Shown here: positions 1 through 13,490 of the stretch, piece after piece
Layout of the letters: each line of letters opens with the position of its first letter
Numbering within the stretch: the first letter of the stretch is position 1
Origin: Gordius sp. MW1
Lineage: Eukaryota; Nematomorpha; Gordioida; Gordea; Gordiidae
Length of the DNA stretch: 64,000 nt
Assembly: GCA_964036665.1 (NCBI GenBank)
Contig: OZ038527.1
Span: forward strand, 1 to 64,000
Direction of reading: 5' to 3'
The notes under the pieces: generated by a model
The model's input: the letters and a program-made list of their open reading frames with translations, nothing else
What the model was told of the DNA's origin: nothing
Database searches by the model: none
Program-made: the position numbers and the translations under genes

Positions 1-3000
1 CCTAACCCCCTAACCCTAACCACTACCTAACCCTAACCCTAACCCCTAACCCTAACCCTAACCCTAACCCTAACCCTAACCCTACCCTAACCCTAACCCA
101 ACCCTAACCCTAACCCTAACCCTAACCCTAACCTAACCCTAACCCTAACCCTAACCCTAACCCTAACCCTAACCCTAACCCTAACCCTAACCCTAACCCT
201 AACCCTAACCCTAACCCTAACCCTAACCCTAACCCTAACCCTAACCCTAACCCTAACCCTAACCCTAACCCTAACCCTAACCCTAACCCTAACCCTAACC
301 CTAACCCTAACCCTAACCCTAACCCTAACCCTAACCCTAACCCTAACCCTAACCCTAACCCTAACCCTAACCCTAACCCTAACCCTAACCCTAACCCTAA
401 CCCTAACCCTAACCCTAACCCTAACCCTAACCCTAACCCTAACCCTAACCCTAACCCTAACCCTAACCCTAACCCTAACCCTAACCCTAACCCTAACCCT
501 AACCCTAACCCTAACCCTAACCCTAACCCTAACCCTAACCCTAACCCTAACCCTAACCCTAACCCTAACCCTAACCCTAACCCTAACCCTAACCCTAACC
601 CTAACCCTAACCCTAACCCTAACCCTAACCCTAACCCTAACCCTAACCCTAACCCTAACCCTAACCCTAACCCTAACCCTAACCCTAACCCTAACCCTAA
701 CCCTAACCCTAACCCTAACCCTAACCCTAACCCTAACCCTAACCCTAACCCTAACCCTAACCCTAACCCTAACCCTAACCCTAACCCTAACCCTAACCCT
801 AACCCTAACCCTAACCCTAACCCTAACCCTAACCCTAACCCTAACCCTAACCCTAACCCTAACCCTAACCCTAACCCTAACCCTAACCCTAACCCTAACC
901 CTAACCCTAACCCTAACCCTAACCCTAACCCTAACCCTAACCCTAACCCTAACCCTAACCCTAACCCTAACCCTAACCCTAACCCTAACCCTAACCCTAA
1001 CCCTAACCCTAACCCTAACCCTAACCCTAACCCTAACCCTAACCCTAACCCTAACCCTAACCCTAACCCTAACCCTAACCCTAACCCTAACCCTAACCCT
1101 AACCCTAACCCTAACCCTAACCCTAACCCTAACCCTAACCCTAACCCTAACCCTAACCCTAACCCTAACCCTAACCCTAACCCTAACCCTAACCCTAACC
1201 CTAACCCTAACCCTAACCCTAACCCTAACCCTAACCCTAACCCTAACCCTAACCCTAACCCTAACCCTAACCCTAACCCTAACCCTAACCCTAACCCTAA
1301 CCCTAACCCTAACCCTAACCCTAACCCTAACCCTAACCCTAACCCTAACCCTAACCCTAACCCTAACCCTAACCCTAACCCTAACCCTAACCCTAACCCT
1401 AACCCTAACCCTAACCCTAACCCTAACCCTAACCCTAACCCTAACCCTAACCCTAACCCTAACCCTAACCCTAACCCTAACCCTAACCCTAACCCTAACC
1501 CTAACCCTAACCCTAACCCTAACCCTAACCCTAACCCTAACCCTAACCCTAACCCTAACCCTAACCCTAACCCTAACCCTAACCCTAACCCTAACCCTAA
1601 CCCTAACCCTAACCCTAACCCTAACCCTAACCCTAACCCTAACCCTAACCCTAACCCTAACCCTAACCCTAACCCTAACCCTAACCCTAACCCTAACCCT
1701 AACCCTAACCCTAACCCTAACCCTAACCCTAACCCTAACCCTAACCCTAACCCTAACCCTAACCCTAACCCTAACCCTAACCCTAACCCTAACCCTAACC
1801 CTAACCCTAACCCTAACCCTAACCCTAACCCTAACCCTAACCCTAACCCTAACCCTAACCCTAACCCTAACCCTAACCCTAACCCTAACCCTAACCCTAA
1901 CCCTAACCCTAACCCTAACCCTAACCCTAACCCTAACCCTAACCCTAACCCTAACCCTAACCCTAACCCTAACCCTAACCCTAACCCTAACCCTAACCCT
2001 AACCCTAACCCTAACCCTAACCCTAACCCTAACCCTAACCCTAACCCTAACCCTAACCCTAACCCTAACCCTAACCCTAACCCTAACCCTAACCCTAACC
2101 CTAACCCTAACCCTAACCCTAACCCTAACCCTAACCCTAACCCTAACCCTAACCCTAACCCTAACCCTAACCCTAACCCTAACCCTAACCCTAACCCTAA
2201 CCCTAACCCTAACCCTAACCCTAACCCTAACCCTAACCCTAACCCTAACCCTAACCCTAACCCTAACCCTAACCCTAACCCTAACCCTAACCCTAACCCT
2301 AACCCTAACCCTAACCCTAACCCTAACCCTAACCCTAACCCTAACCCTAACCCTAACCCTAACCCTAACCCTAACCCTAACCCTAACCCTAACCCTAACC
2401 CTAACCCTAACCCTAACCCTAACCCTAACCCTAACCCTAACCCTAACCCTAACCCTAACCCTAACCCTAACCCTAACCCTAACCCTAACCCTAACCCTAA
2501 CCCTAACCCTAACCCTAACCCTAACCCTAACCCTAACCCTAACCCTAACCCTAACCCTAACCCTAACCCTAACCCTAACCCTAACCCTAACCCTAACCCT
2601 AACCCTAACCCTAACCCTAACCCTAACCCTAACCCTAACCCTAACCCTAACCCTAACCCTAACCCTAACCCTAACCCTAACCCTAACCCTAACCCTAACC
2701 CTAACCCTAACCCTAACCCTAACCCTAACCCTAACCCTAACCCTAACCCTAACCCTAACCCTAACCCTAACCCTAACCCTAACCCTAACCCTAACCCTAA
2801 CCCTAACCCTAACCCTAACCCTAACCCTAACCCTAACCCTAACCCTAACCCTAACCCTAACCCTAACCCTAACCCTAACCCTAACCCTAACCCTAACCCT
2901 AACCCTAACCCTAACCCTAACCCTAACCCTAACCCTAACCCTAACCCTAACCCTAACCCTAACCCTAACCCTAACCCTAACCCTAACCCTAACCCTAACC

Positions 3001-6000
3001 CTAACCCTAACCCTAACCCTAACCCTAACCCTAACCCTAACCCTAACCCTAACCCTAACCCTAACCCTAACCCTAACCCTAACCCTAACCCTAACCCTAA
3101 CCCTAACCCTAACCCTAACCCTAACCCTAACCCTAACCCTAACCCTAACCCTAACCCTAACCCTAACCCTAACCCTAACCCTAACCCTAACCCTAACCCT
3201 AACCCTAACCCTAACCCTAACCCTAACCCTAACCCTAACCCTAACCCTAACCCTAACCCTAACCCTAACCCTAACCCTAACCCTAACCCTAACCCTAACC
3301 CTAACCCTAACCCTAACCCTAACCCTAACCCTAACCCTAACCCTAACCCTAACCCTAACCCTAACCCTAACCCTAACCCTAACCCTAACCCTAACCCTAA
3401 CCCTAACCCTAACCCTAACCCTAACCCTAACCCTAACCCTAACCCTAACCCTAACCCTAACCCTAACCCTAACCCTAACCCTAACCCTAACCCTAACCCT
3501 AACCCTAACCCTAACCCTAACCCTAACCCTAACCCTAACCCTAACCCTAACCCTAACCCTAACCCTAACCCTAACCCTAACCCTAACCCTAACCCTAACC
3601 CTAACCCTAACCCTAACCCTAACCCTAACCCTAACCCTAACCCTAACCCTAACCCTAACCCTAACCCTAACCCTAACCCTAACCCTAACCCTAACCCTAA
3701 CCCTAACCCTAACCCTAACCCTAACCCTAACCCTAACCCTAACCCTAACCCTAACCCTAACCCTAACCCTAACCCTAACCCTAACCCTAACCCTAACCCT
3801 AACCCTAACCCTAACCCTAACCCTAACCCTAACCCTAACCCTAACCCTAACCCTAACCCTAACCCTAACCCTAACCCTAACCCTAACCCTAACCCTAACC
3901 CTAACCCTAACCCTAACCCTAACCCTAACCCTAACCCTAACCCTAACCCTAACCCTAACCCTAACCCTAACCCTAACCCTAACCCTAACCCTAACCCTAA
4001 CCCTAACCCTAACCCTAACCCTAACCCTAACCCTAACCCTAACCCTAACCCTAACCCTAACCCTAACCCTAACCCTAACCCTAACCCTAACCCTAACCCT
4101 AACCCTAACCCTAACCCTAACCCTAACCCTAACCCTAACCCTAACCCTAACCCTAACCCTAACCCTAACCCTAACCCTAACCCTAACCCTAACCCTAACC
4201 CTAACCCTAACCCTAACCCTAACCCTAACCCTAACCCTAACCCTAACCCTAACCCTAACCCTAACCCTAACCCTAACCCTAACCCTAACCCTAACCCTAA
4301 CCCTAACCCTAACCCTAACCCTAACCCTAACCCTAACCCTAACCCTAACCCTAACCCTAACCCTAACCCTAACCCTAACCCTAACCCTAACCCTAACCCT
4401 AACCCTAACCCTAACCCTAACCCTAACCCTAACCCTAACCCTAACCCTAACCCTAACCCTAACCCTAACCCTAACCCTAACCCTAACCCTAACCCTAACC
4501 CTAACCCTAACCCTAACCCTAACCCTAACCCTAACCCTAACCCTAACCCTAACCCTAACCCTAACCCTAACCCTAACCCTAACCCTAACCCTAACCCTAA
4601 CCCTAACCCTAACCCTAACCCTAACCCTAACCCTAACCCTAACCCTAACCCTAACCCTAACCCTAACCCTAACCCTAACCCTAACCCTAACCCTAACCCT
4701 AACCCTAACCCTAACCCTAACCCTAACCCTAACCCTAACCCTAACCCTAACCCTAACCCTAACCCTAACCCTAACCCTAACCCTAACCCTAACCCTAACC
4801 CTAACCCTAACCCTAACCCTAACCCTAACCCTAACCCTAACCCTAACCCTAACCCTAACCCTAACCCTAACCCTAACCCTAACCCTAACCCTAACCCTAA
4901 CCCTAACCCTAACCCTAACCCTAACCCTAACCCTAACCCTAACCCTAACCCTAACCCTAACCCTAACCCTAACCCTAACCCTAACCCTAACCCTAACCCT
5001 AACCCTAACCCTAACCCTAACCCTAACCCTAACCCTAACCCTAACCCTAACCCTAACCCTAACCCTAACCCTAACCCTAACCCTAACCCTAACCCTAACC
5101 CTAACCCTAACCCTAACCCTAACCCTAACCCTAACCCTAACCCTAACCCTAACCCTAACCCTAACCCTAACCCTAACCCTAACCCTAACCCTAACCCTAA
5201 CCCTAACCCTAACCCTAACCCTAACCCTAACCCTAACCCTAACCCTAACCCTAACCCTAACCCTAACCCTAACCCTAACCCTAACCCTAACCCTAACCCT
5301 AACCCTAACCCTAACCCTAACCCTAACCCTAACCCTAACCCTAACCCTAACCCTAACCCTAACCCTAACCCTAACCCTAACCCTAACCCTAACCCTAACC
5401 CTAACCCTAACCCTAACCCTAACCCTAACCCTAACCCTAACCCTAACCCTAACCCTAACCCTAACCCTAACCCTAACCCTAACCCTAACCCTAACCCTAA
5501 CCCTAACCCTAACCCTAACCCTAACCCTAACCCTAACCCTAACCCTAACCCTAACCCTAACCCTAACCCTAACCCTAACCCTAACCCTAACCCTAACCCT
5601 AACCCTAACCCTAACCCTAACCCTAACCCTAACCCTAACCCTAACCCTAACCCTAACCCTAACCCTAACCCTAACCCTAACCCTAACCCTAACCCTAACC
5701 CTAACCCTAACCCTAACCCTAACCCTAACCCTAACCCTAACCCTAACCCTAACCCTAACCCTAACCCTAACCCTAACCCTAACCCTAACCCTAACCCTAA
5801 CCCTAACCCTAACCCTAACCCTAACCCTAACCCTAACCCTAACCCTAACCCTAACCCTAACCCTAACCCTAACCCTAACCCTAACCCTAACCCTAACCCT
5901 AACCCTAACCCTAACCCTAACCCTAACCCTAACCCTAACCCTAACCCTAACCCTAACCCTAACCCTAACCCTAACCCTAACCCTAACCCTAACCCTAACC

Positions 6001-6870
6001 CTAACCCTAACCCTAACCCTAACCCTAACCCTAACCCTAACCCTAACCCTAACCCTAACCCTAACCCTAACCCTAACCCTAACCCTAACCCTAACCCTAA
6101 CCCTAACCCTAACCCTAACCCTAACCCTAACCCTAACCCTAACCCTAACCCTAACCCTAACCCTAACCCTAACCCTAACCCTAACCCTAACCCTAACCCT
6201 AACCCTAACCCTAACCCTAACCCTAACCCTAACCCTAACCCTAACCCTAACCCTAACCCTAACCCTAACCCTAACCCTAACCCTAACCCTAACCCTAACC
6301 CTAACCCTAACCCTAACCCTAACCCTAACCCTAACCCTAACCCTAACCCTAACCCTAACCCTAACCCTAACCCTAACCCTAACCCTAACCCTAACCCTAA
6401 CCCTAACCCTAACCCTAACCCTAACCCTAACCCTAACCCTAACCCTAACCCTAACCCTAACCCTAACCCTAACCCTAACCCTAACCCTAACCCTAACCCT
6501 AACCCTAACCCTAACCCTAACCCTAACCCTAACCCTAACCCTAACCCTAACCCTAACCCTAACCCTAACCCTAACCCTAACCCTAACCCTAACCCTAACC
6601 CTAACCCTAACCCTAACCCTAACCCTAACCCTAACCCTAACCCTAACCCTAACCCTAACCCTAACCCTAACCCTAACCCTAACCCTAACCCTAACCCTAA
6701 CCCTAACCCTAACCCTAACCCTAACCCTAACCCTAACCCTAACCCTAACCCTAACCCTAACCTAACCCTAACCCTAACCCTAACCCTAACCCTAACCCTA
6801 ACCCTAACCCTAACCCTAACCCTAACCCTAACCCTAACCCTAACCCTAACCCTAACCCTAACCCTAACCC
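1..6870. repeat. Terminal telomere array, (CCCTAA)n / TTAGGG
   Basis: Uninterrupted CCCTAA hexamers fill about 6.87 kb. The C-rich strand lies 5' at the left edge, the orientation expected of a true left chromosome end, with the TTAGGG strand running 3' toward the terminus. Irregular units cluster in the first 135 bases (CCCCCTAA, a CACTACC interruption, CCAACCC) and one shortened CCTAA unit occurs near 6761. The outermost irregularities could be real terminal variants or low read depth at a contig end. The proximal edge passes directly into satellite at 6868-6874. No subtelomeric gene or promoter lies between the two. Confidence 0.98.
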
Positions 6871-8393
6871 TTTATAAAATAATTAAAAAATTTAATGATT
6901 AATTTTTGATTATAGGTAAATTCATAACAGAGCCAATATTTTGCAACACTCTTTTAAAACCTTTTTATAAATTCAAGCCTCCTTTACCTATGCCCTTTAA
7001 AAAATATTTAAAAATAATTAAAAAATTTAATGATTAATTTTTGATTTTAGGTAAATTTATAACAGATCCACTATTTTGCAACAATCTTTTAAAACCTTTT
7101 TATAAATTCACGCCTCCTTTACCTATGCCCTTTAAATAATATTTAAAAAATAATTAAAAAATATAATGATTAGTTTTATTATATGTAAATTTATAACAGA
7201 TCCAATATTTTGCAACACTCTTTTAAAACCTTTTTATAAATTCACGCCTCCTTTACCTATGCCCTTTAAAAAATATTTAAAAAATAATTAAAAAATTTAA
7301 TGATTAATTTTTGATTATAGGTAAATTTATAACAAATCCAATATTTTGCAACACTCTTTTAAAACCTTTTTATAAATTCACGCCTCCTTTACCTATGCCC
7401 TTTAAAAAAGATTTAAAAAAGATTTAAACAATTTTTAAAAAATGATTATAAAATTTAATGATTAATTTTTGATTATAGGTAAATTTATAACATATCCACT
7501 TTTTTGCAACACTCTTCTAATACCTTTTTGAAATTTCTCGCCCCTTTTGCCCATGCCCTTTAAAAAATAATTAAAAAATTCAATGATTCATTTTTGATTA
7601 TAGGTAAATTTATAACAGAGCCAATATTTTGCAACACTCTTTTAAAACCTTTTTATAAATTCACGCCTCCTTTACCTATGCCCTTTAAAAAATATTTAAA
7701 AAATAATTAAAAAATTTAATGATTAATTTTTGATTATAGGTAATAACAGATCCACTATTTTGCAACACTCTTTTAAAACCTTTTTATAAATTCACGCCTC
7801 CTTTACCTATGCTTTTTAAAAAATATTTAAAAAAGATTTAAAAAATTTTATAAAAAATAATTAAAAAATTTAATGATTAATTTTTGATTATAGGTAAATT
7901 TATAACAAATCCACTTTTTTGCAACACTCTTTTAAAATCTTTTTGAAATTTCACGCCCCTTTTGCCCATGCCCTTTAAAAAATAATTAAAAAATTCAATG
8001 ATTATTTTGATTATAGGTAAATTTATGACAGAGCCAATATTTTGCAATACTCTTTTAAAACCTTTTTATAAATTCACGCCTCCTTTACCCAATGCCCTTT
8101 AAAAAATATTTAAAAAATAATTAAAAAATTTAATGATTAATTTTTGATTATATGTAAATTTATAACAGATCCACTATTTTGCAACACTCTTTTAAAACCT
8201 TTTTATAAATTGACGCCCCCTTTGTCCCTGCCTTTTAAAAAATAATTAAAAAATTTAATGATTAATTTTTGATTATAGGTAAATTTATAACTGAGCCAAT
8301 ATTTTGCAACACTCTATTAAAACCTTTTTATAAATTCACGCCTCCTTTACCTATCCCCTTTAAAAAATATTTAAAAATAATTAAAAAATTTAA
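6871..8393. repeat. Subtelomeric 136-bp satellite, distal block
   Basis: About eleven tandem monomers of an AT-rich satellite adjoin the telomere. Each monomer carries the same blocks in order: GATTATAGGTAAATTTATAA, TTTTGCAACACTCTTTTAAA, TTTATAAATTCACGCCTCC, TTTACCTATGCCCTTTAAA, then an A/T-only stretch. The length variants seen in the larger blocks (a short form with GCCCCTTTTGCCCATGCCC and a long form with extra ATTTAAAA) are already present here. The block stops inside a monomer at about 8393, where a non-satellite patch begins. No conserved reading frame is visible. Confidence 0.95.
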
Positions 8394-8545
8394 ACCCTCA
8401 TAATCTTTAATACACCCAGTGCCATCACTGAACACATTCGTATACTTTTCAAACAATTCCTCTTCTATGTTTTGAGATTTTTCTTCTATAGCATTAATTT
8501 TAACTAGATGAGGAAGTTGTAGGTGAAAGGCTTCCATCCATAACC
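8394..8545 (-). pseudogene. Fragment of LTR-retrotransposon pol (Ty3/gypsy-like)
   Basis: On the minus strand about 50 residues read as the linker between protease and reverse transcriptase of Ty3/gypsy-type pol. An INAIEEK stretch is followed by a motif of the type EKYTNVFSDGTGCIKDYE, matching the family pattern of an acidic helix, then VF..G.G.I....Y. Both sides are cut: satellite begins at 8393 on one side and LINE sequence lies on the other, so only this scrap survives. The predicted peptide runs into satellite and has no biological end. The assignment is from motif memory over a short span and could be wrong. Confidence 0.4.
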
Positions 8546-9340
8546 CAAATATGGCATCATCTTCTACCGTAGTTACAATATGTTATTATGTGTTCTGTCG
8601 TCGTACGGCACTTCCTAAAACCTGCTTGATTGTTTTTAATTATTTCGTCCACCTCGCTGTAGATTCGATTGTAAATAACCTTGATGAATATTTTTGATTC
8701 AAGGTTAATGATAGTCACGCCCCGGTAGTTGTCGGGATTGGATGGATCTCCTTTTTTGAAAAGTTTGATCAAGTGACCTATTGTCCAGGAGTCCGGTATA
8801 ACCTCTTTCGTCCAAACTTTCAGAAACAAGTCGTGTAAAAGAGAGCTAGAGATATGGGAGTCAGCTTTGAGCGCTTCTGAGGTTAGACCTGACGGATCGG
8901 CCGCTTTGTGGGATTTGAGTGACTTGATAGCTCTGTCAATTTCAGATAAATAGGGTGGGTCCGTATCGATGAGGAGGGGTGGTGGGCCTTTGAAGTTAAC
9001 GATAAATCCTCTGTATATATCTACTACAGGGAATAAGGGCTGGGGCGACAAGATTGAACGAAAATGATCTTCCCAAGCTTTGGTTTGGGCCAAGGTGTCG
9101 TTGGAGCCGCCAACTGTGTTTATGCTATTGTAGGCTCGTTTGGAGAATGTGTTATAGTTAAGGCTGTCTAGAATGGTAAACAACTGGTGATTGTTATTAG
9201 AGCGGGCTGCCACTTCGGCCTCTGTGGCTTTTGCGTTAATAAACGCTATTTTATCTTGTCTAATGCTGGATTTAATACGCTTGCTGAGAGCGGATAAGCA
9301 TGCGTTTTTGAAAGGAAACTCATTTCTATCAAAGTAGATG
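8546..9340 (-). pseudogene. Broken LINE reverse transcriptase, N-terminal part
   Basis: The minus-strand frame 9213-8557 (about 218 codons) encodes the start of a non-LTR reverse transcriptase. It has the fingers-region motif KLFKKGDPSNPDNYRGVTI, then a KIFIKVIYNRI helix and NNQAGFRKCRTTTEHI, which is the conserved QAGFR..R.T.DHI box before RT motif A. The catalytic motifs A to C (D, Q-G-D, YxDD) are absent because the sequence stops soon after QAGFR. About 125 bases between this frame and the endonuclease frame need at least one frameshift to join. It belongs to the same element as the endonuclease upstream (9341-10337) and cannot make an active polymerase. Confidence 0.8.
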
Positions 9341-10337
9341 TTAGATTTTGTCTTGAGGAGCCCAGTTGTTTTTTTCTGAAAACCAAGTCTTTGTTCTAAT
9401 TCGACCCTGGTCCTTCAAGGGAATTGTAAAAATTTCTGATATTTTTATGCTGTGATCGTTTATCGACAGGTCGGAAAGATTGTTATTTTGGATTTTTAGG
9501 CGAAGGTGGTCCCTAAATTCAGTGGTTTGGGACAGACCCTGGGGCCTTATTTTCGGGGATTTGCGTGTCGAAGAAACCCGTAGGGTAGCTGCTTTCAACA
9601 CTAGTTCAGCGGCTATTGCACAATGGTCAGCATCATCGGTGAGGGGGTCCACAATTACATGAAAGTTTTTGACGATTTTTAGATGCCTTGACCTACAGAT
9701 CAGATGGTCTATTTGGCTTGATTGCAAGTTGTTTTTTTTCCGGAAGGTGGCCAGCTGAATATAAGGAAGATCTGAGAATGTTGAAGTAATTCCCCAATTT
9801 CCCATATTGCACCATTTTTTTTAGAATAATACCGTTTCTGTTGTTGGAGCCTAAGGTGTTAGGGCCTATTAAATTAGGGTTGTCACGGTCAGTGCGTCCG
9901 ACGGATGAGTTCAAGTCGCCAATTATAATTGGCACCGACTTGCGGCTTAAATTTTTGATTTTGTCAGAAAGAAGGCTAAAAAATTCGTTAATAACCTTAG
10001 TTTTGTAGGAGGATGTAGGGGCATAAACGTTTATCACTGACACCACACGTACCCCTATTGTTAGATTGATTATAAGGATTCTTTCGTTCACCCAGTTGAT
10101 ACTTAGAACGGGAAGACGTTTATTTATGAAAGTTGAGATCCCTGTTGCTGGATTATCTGTAAAACCCTCATGGTAAAGGGTGTATTCTGAGCTGCTGTCG
10201 ATTCTACAATGAGGAATCCGCGTCTGCTGAAGGCATAAGATGTCTAGTTTATGGTTTCTTGCGAATGTTAACATCATCTGTTGTTTGCCTTGTATCATAA
10301 GGGAATTGATATTTATTGAGGCTATTTTGATCTTCAT
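9341..10337 (-). pseudogene. Broken LINE APE-type endonuclease
   Basis: Two minus-strand frames, 10337-9693 and 9805-9341, together make an apurinic/apyrimidinic-type endonuclease of the kind that nicks target DNA for target-primed reverse transcription. The first begins ATG with IKIASININSL (the I.S.N..GL start of the domain), continues with LDILCLQQTRI, then VINVYAPTS and IIIGDLNSSVGR (the GDxN motif). The second supplies SSQIDHLICRSR and DDADHCAI, corresponding to the QIDH and S/ADH catalytic blocks. A frameshift near 9800 separates them. The layout is like RTE/CR1-type LINEs, but the clade is not settled. Nothing recognisable as an upstream ORF1 is seen. Confidence 0.8.
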
Positions 10338-10340
10338 TAG

Positions 10341-11648
10341 CGGTTAAGATAGTGGTCGAGGTTGAGGAATAGATTATGGACGGATGATTTAAACCCTTTC
10401 TTAGATGTTATATATTTAGAGATAATGAGTTGTAGACTACAAGCCCTAGTTCTGTTAAAAGGGAAGATGTGGGTAGTATTCAGCAGGTCTGAGGATAGGG
10501 CCCTGACGTTACCAGTAAATGCAGCAACGCTTACCAATAATATGACGAAATGTTAAGTAACAGTTTTCAGATCATCAGCAAACGCATGGATTAATGTACT
10601 TAGGAGCGATTGATCTGGGTTGATTTGGAAGTAGGTGGATATTAACCATAGCTCATATAAGTAAAGATGTCGAGATAGGGTGTTACCGAAGACATTTGTG
10701 GGGAGTGAATTTTGTAATTCATATGTTGTTAAAACATCTTTGTCCAATCACATATAATGATTAGGCCGAGGGAAAGAAATTACCAGGGTATTATGGATGT
10801 AGCTGGGTCGTGAGAGGGTTATTTGGGGGGGGGGGGGGGGAGCTTAAATACCTCAAATATGTTGATTGCAAAGTAAAATTCTCAGTAAGGTTATTTTAAA
10901 TTGCGTTTTAGTATGATGACGATTATTAATTCTAGCACCGACTTGGACTTTAACACATTGACTAGAGTATTTCCTTCTATATTAAAGTTTCTCATTACTT
11001 AGCAGTTGCGAGGAAACATCAAACAAAGAGTCTTTGAAGACTAGTACCATAAGCGAGGGATAAGTTGCTGGACAAGTAAGCGGTGGACAAAGAAATTATA
11101 AGAAAGAAGAGTAACCTAAAGGACGCAAGGGTGAATAACAATTGGCCCAACAAGACCTTATTAGAGACAAAAGAACTGCTAAGAAATATCTCGTTGCACT
11201 ATTCTTAGATACTGGTATTTTGCTAGATGGTTTGTTAGGTATCAAACGGACCCTTATGTGGGAAGTCGATAGAGAGGGGGTTTTAAGCATACACGTGTGC
11301 ATTTATGTCAACATGTTTTTTTAAATAAGGGCAGGAGGGATGGTGTGAGTTGGTCTTCGCGAGCAGTGAAAAATTACGGTGGCTGTTAATGCACATGTGG
11401 TGAGTGTTTGTGCGAGTATGACAGTTTAATCTCTACTTTCATTAGCCTAGATTAAAGTTAACTGAAAGATGTGTAATGTTATGGACAGGACGGTGTAGTT
11501 AATTATAGTTAATTATAGAATATACTCAATATGCAAATAGTTGATTATTTAAAATAACATCTGGTAATGATAATTTATATACTCCAGGTATATAGAACTA
11601 AACGATATTATAAATAACGTGTATAAACACAAATTGTATAACATTACA
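10341..11648. other. Non-satellite DNA, no recognised gene
   Basis: This stretch completes the 3.25-kb patch inside the satellite. Open frames of 60-70 codons occur on both strands (for example 10553-10747 minus and 11142-11324 plus), but none has a domain I recognise or support from codon pattern. A run of 16 G lies at 10825-10840. The right edge returns to satellite within the ATTAATTTTTGATTATAGG block at 11649. The upstream part (10341-10750) could be the 5' region of the adjacent LINE. Confidence 0.6.
10825..10840. repeat. Poly(G) run, 16 nt
   Basis: Sixteen consecutive G bases sit in the otherwise AT-rich patch. It may be the decayed end of a C/G-rich miniature transposon like those at 39.6 kb, or a simple homopolymer. 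Its exact length is likely uncertain in the assembly. Confidence 0.8.
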
Positions 11649-12676
11649 ATTAATTTTTGATTATAGGTAAATTTATAACAAATCCAATATTTTGCAACAC
11701 TCTTTTAAAACCTTTTTATAAATTCACGCCTCATTTACCTATGCCCTTTAAAAAATATTTAAAAAATAATTAAAAAATTTAATTATTAATTTTATATTAT
11801 AGGTAAATTTATAACAAATCCACTATTTTGCAACAATCTTTTAAAACCTTTTTATAAATTCACGCACGCCTCCTTTACCTATGCCCTTTAAAAAATATTT
11901 AAAAAATAATTAAAAAATTTAATGATTAATTTTTGATTATAGGTAAATTTATAACAGATCCACTATTTTGCAACACTCTTTTAAAACCTTTTTATAAATT
12001 CACGCCTCCTTTACCTATGCCCTTCAAAAAATATTTAAAAATAATTAAAAAATTTAATGATTAATTTTAGATTATAGGTAAATTTATAACAGAGCCAATA
12101 TTTTGCAACACTCTTTTAAAACCTTTTTATAAATTCACGCCTCCTTTACATATGCCCTTTAAAAAATATTTAAAAAATAATTAAAAAATTTAATGATTAA
12201 TTTTTTATTATATGTAAATTTATAACAGATCCACTATTTTGCAACACTCTTTTAAAACCTTTTTATAAATTCACGCCTCCTTTACCTATGCCCTTTAAAA
12301 AATATTTAAAAATTATTAAAAAATTTAATGATTAATTTTAGATTATAGGTAAATTTATAACAAATCCAATATTTTGCAACACTCTTTTAAAACCTTTTTA
12401 TAAATTCACGCCTCCTTTACCTATGCCCTTTAAAAAATATTTAAAAATAGTTAAAAAATTTAATGATTAATTTTAGATTATAGGTAAATTTATAACAGAT
12501 CCACTATTTTGCAACACTCTTTTAAAACCTTTTTATAAATTCACGCCTCCTTTACCTAAGCCCTTTAAAAAATATTTAAAAAATAATTAAAAATTTAATG
12601 ATTAATTTTAGATTATAGGTAAATTTATAACAGATCCACTATTTTGCAACACTCTTTTAAAACCTTTTTATAAATT

Positions 12677-13490
12677 CACGCCCACTTTGCCCCTGCTCTT
12701 TAAAAAATAATTAAAATTTAACGATTAATTTTAAATTATAGGTAAATTTATAACAGATCCACTATTTTGCAACACTTTTTAAAATTTTTTTATAAATTCA
12801 CGCCTCCTTTACCTATGCCCTTTAAAAATATTTAAAAATAATTAAAAAATTTAATGATTAATTTTTGATTATAGGTAAATTTATAACAGATCCACTATTT
12901 TGCAACAATCTTTTAAAACCTTTTTATAAATTCACGCCCACTTTGCCCCTGCTCTTTAAAAAATAATTAAAATTTAACGATTAATTTTAAATTATAGGTA
13001 AATTTATAACAGATCCACTATTTTGCAACACTTTTTAAAATTTTTTTATAAATTCACGCCTCCTTTACCTATGCCCATTAAAAATATTTAAAAATAATTA
13101 AAAAATTTAATGATTAATTTTTGATTATAGGTAAATTTATAACAGATCCACTATTTTGCAACAATCTTTTAAAACCTTTTTATAAATTCACGCCCACTTT
13201 GCCCCTGCTCTTTAAAAAATAATTAAAATTTAACGATTAATTTTAAATTATAGGTAAATTTATAACAATCCACTATTTTGCAACACTTTTTAAATTTTTT
13301 TTATAAATTCACGCCTCCTTTACCTATGCCCTTTAAAAATATTTAAAAATAATTAAAAAATTTAATGATTAATTTTTGATTATAGGTAAATTTATAACAG
13401 ATTTACTATTTTGCAACAATCTTTTAAAACCTTTTTATAAATTCACGCCCACTTTGCCCCTGCTCTTTAAAAAATAATTAAAAAATTTAA
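12677..13490. repeat. 256-bp dimeric higher-order repeat, copy 1
   Basis: The variant CACGCCCACTTTGCCCCTGC occurs at 12677, 12933, 13189 and 13444, a spacing of 255-256 bases. It alternates with a monomer having a contracted TTTTTAAAATTTTTTTATAA block and the leader TTTAACGATTAATTTTAAAT. This is a two-monomer unit amplified about three times inside the larger array. Confidence 0.9.
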
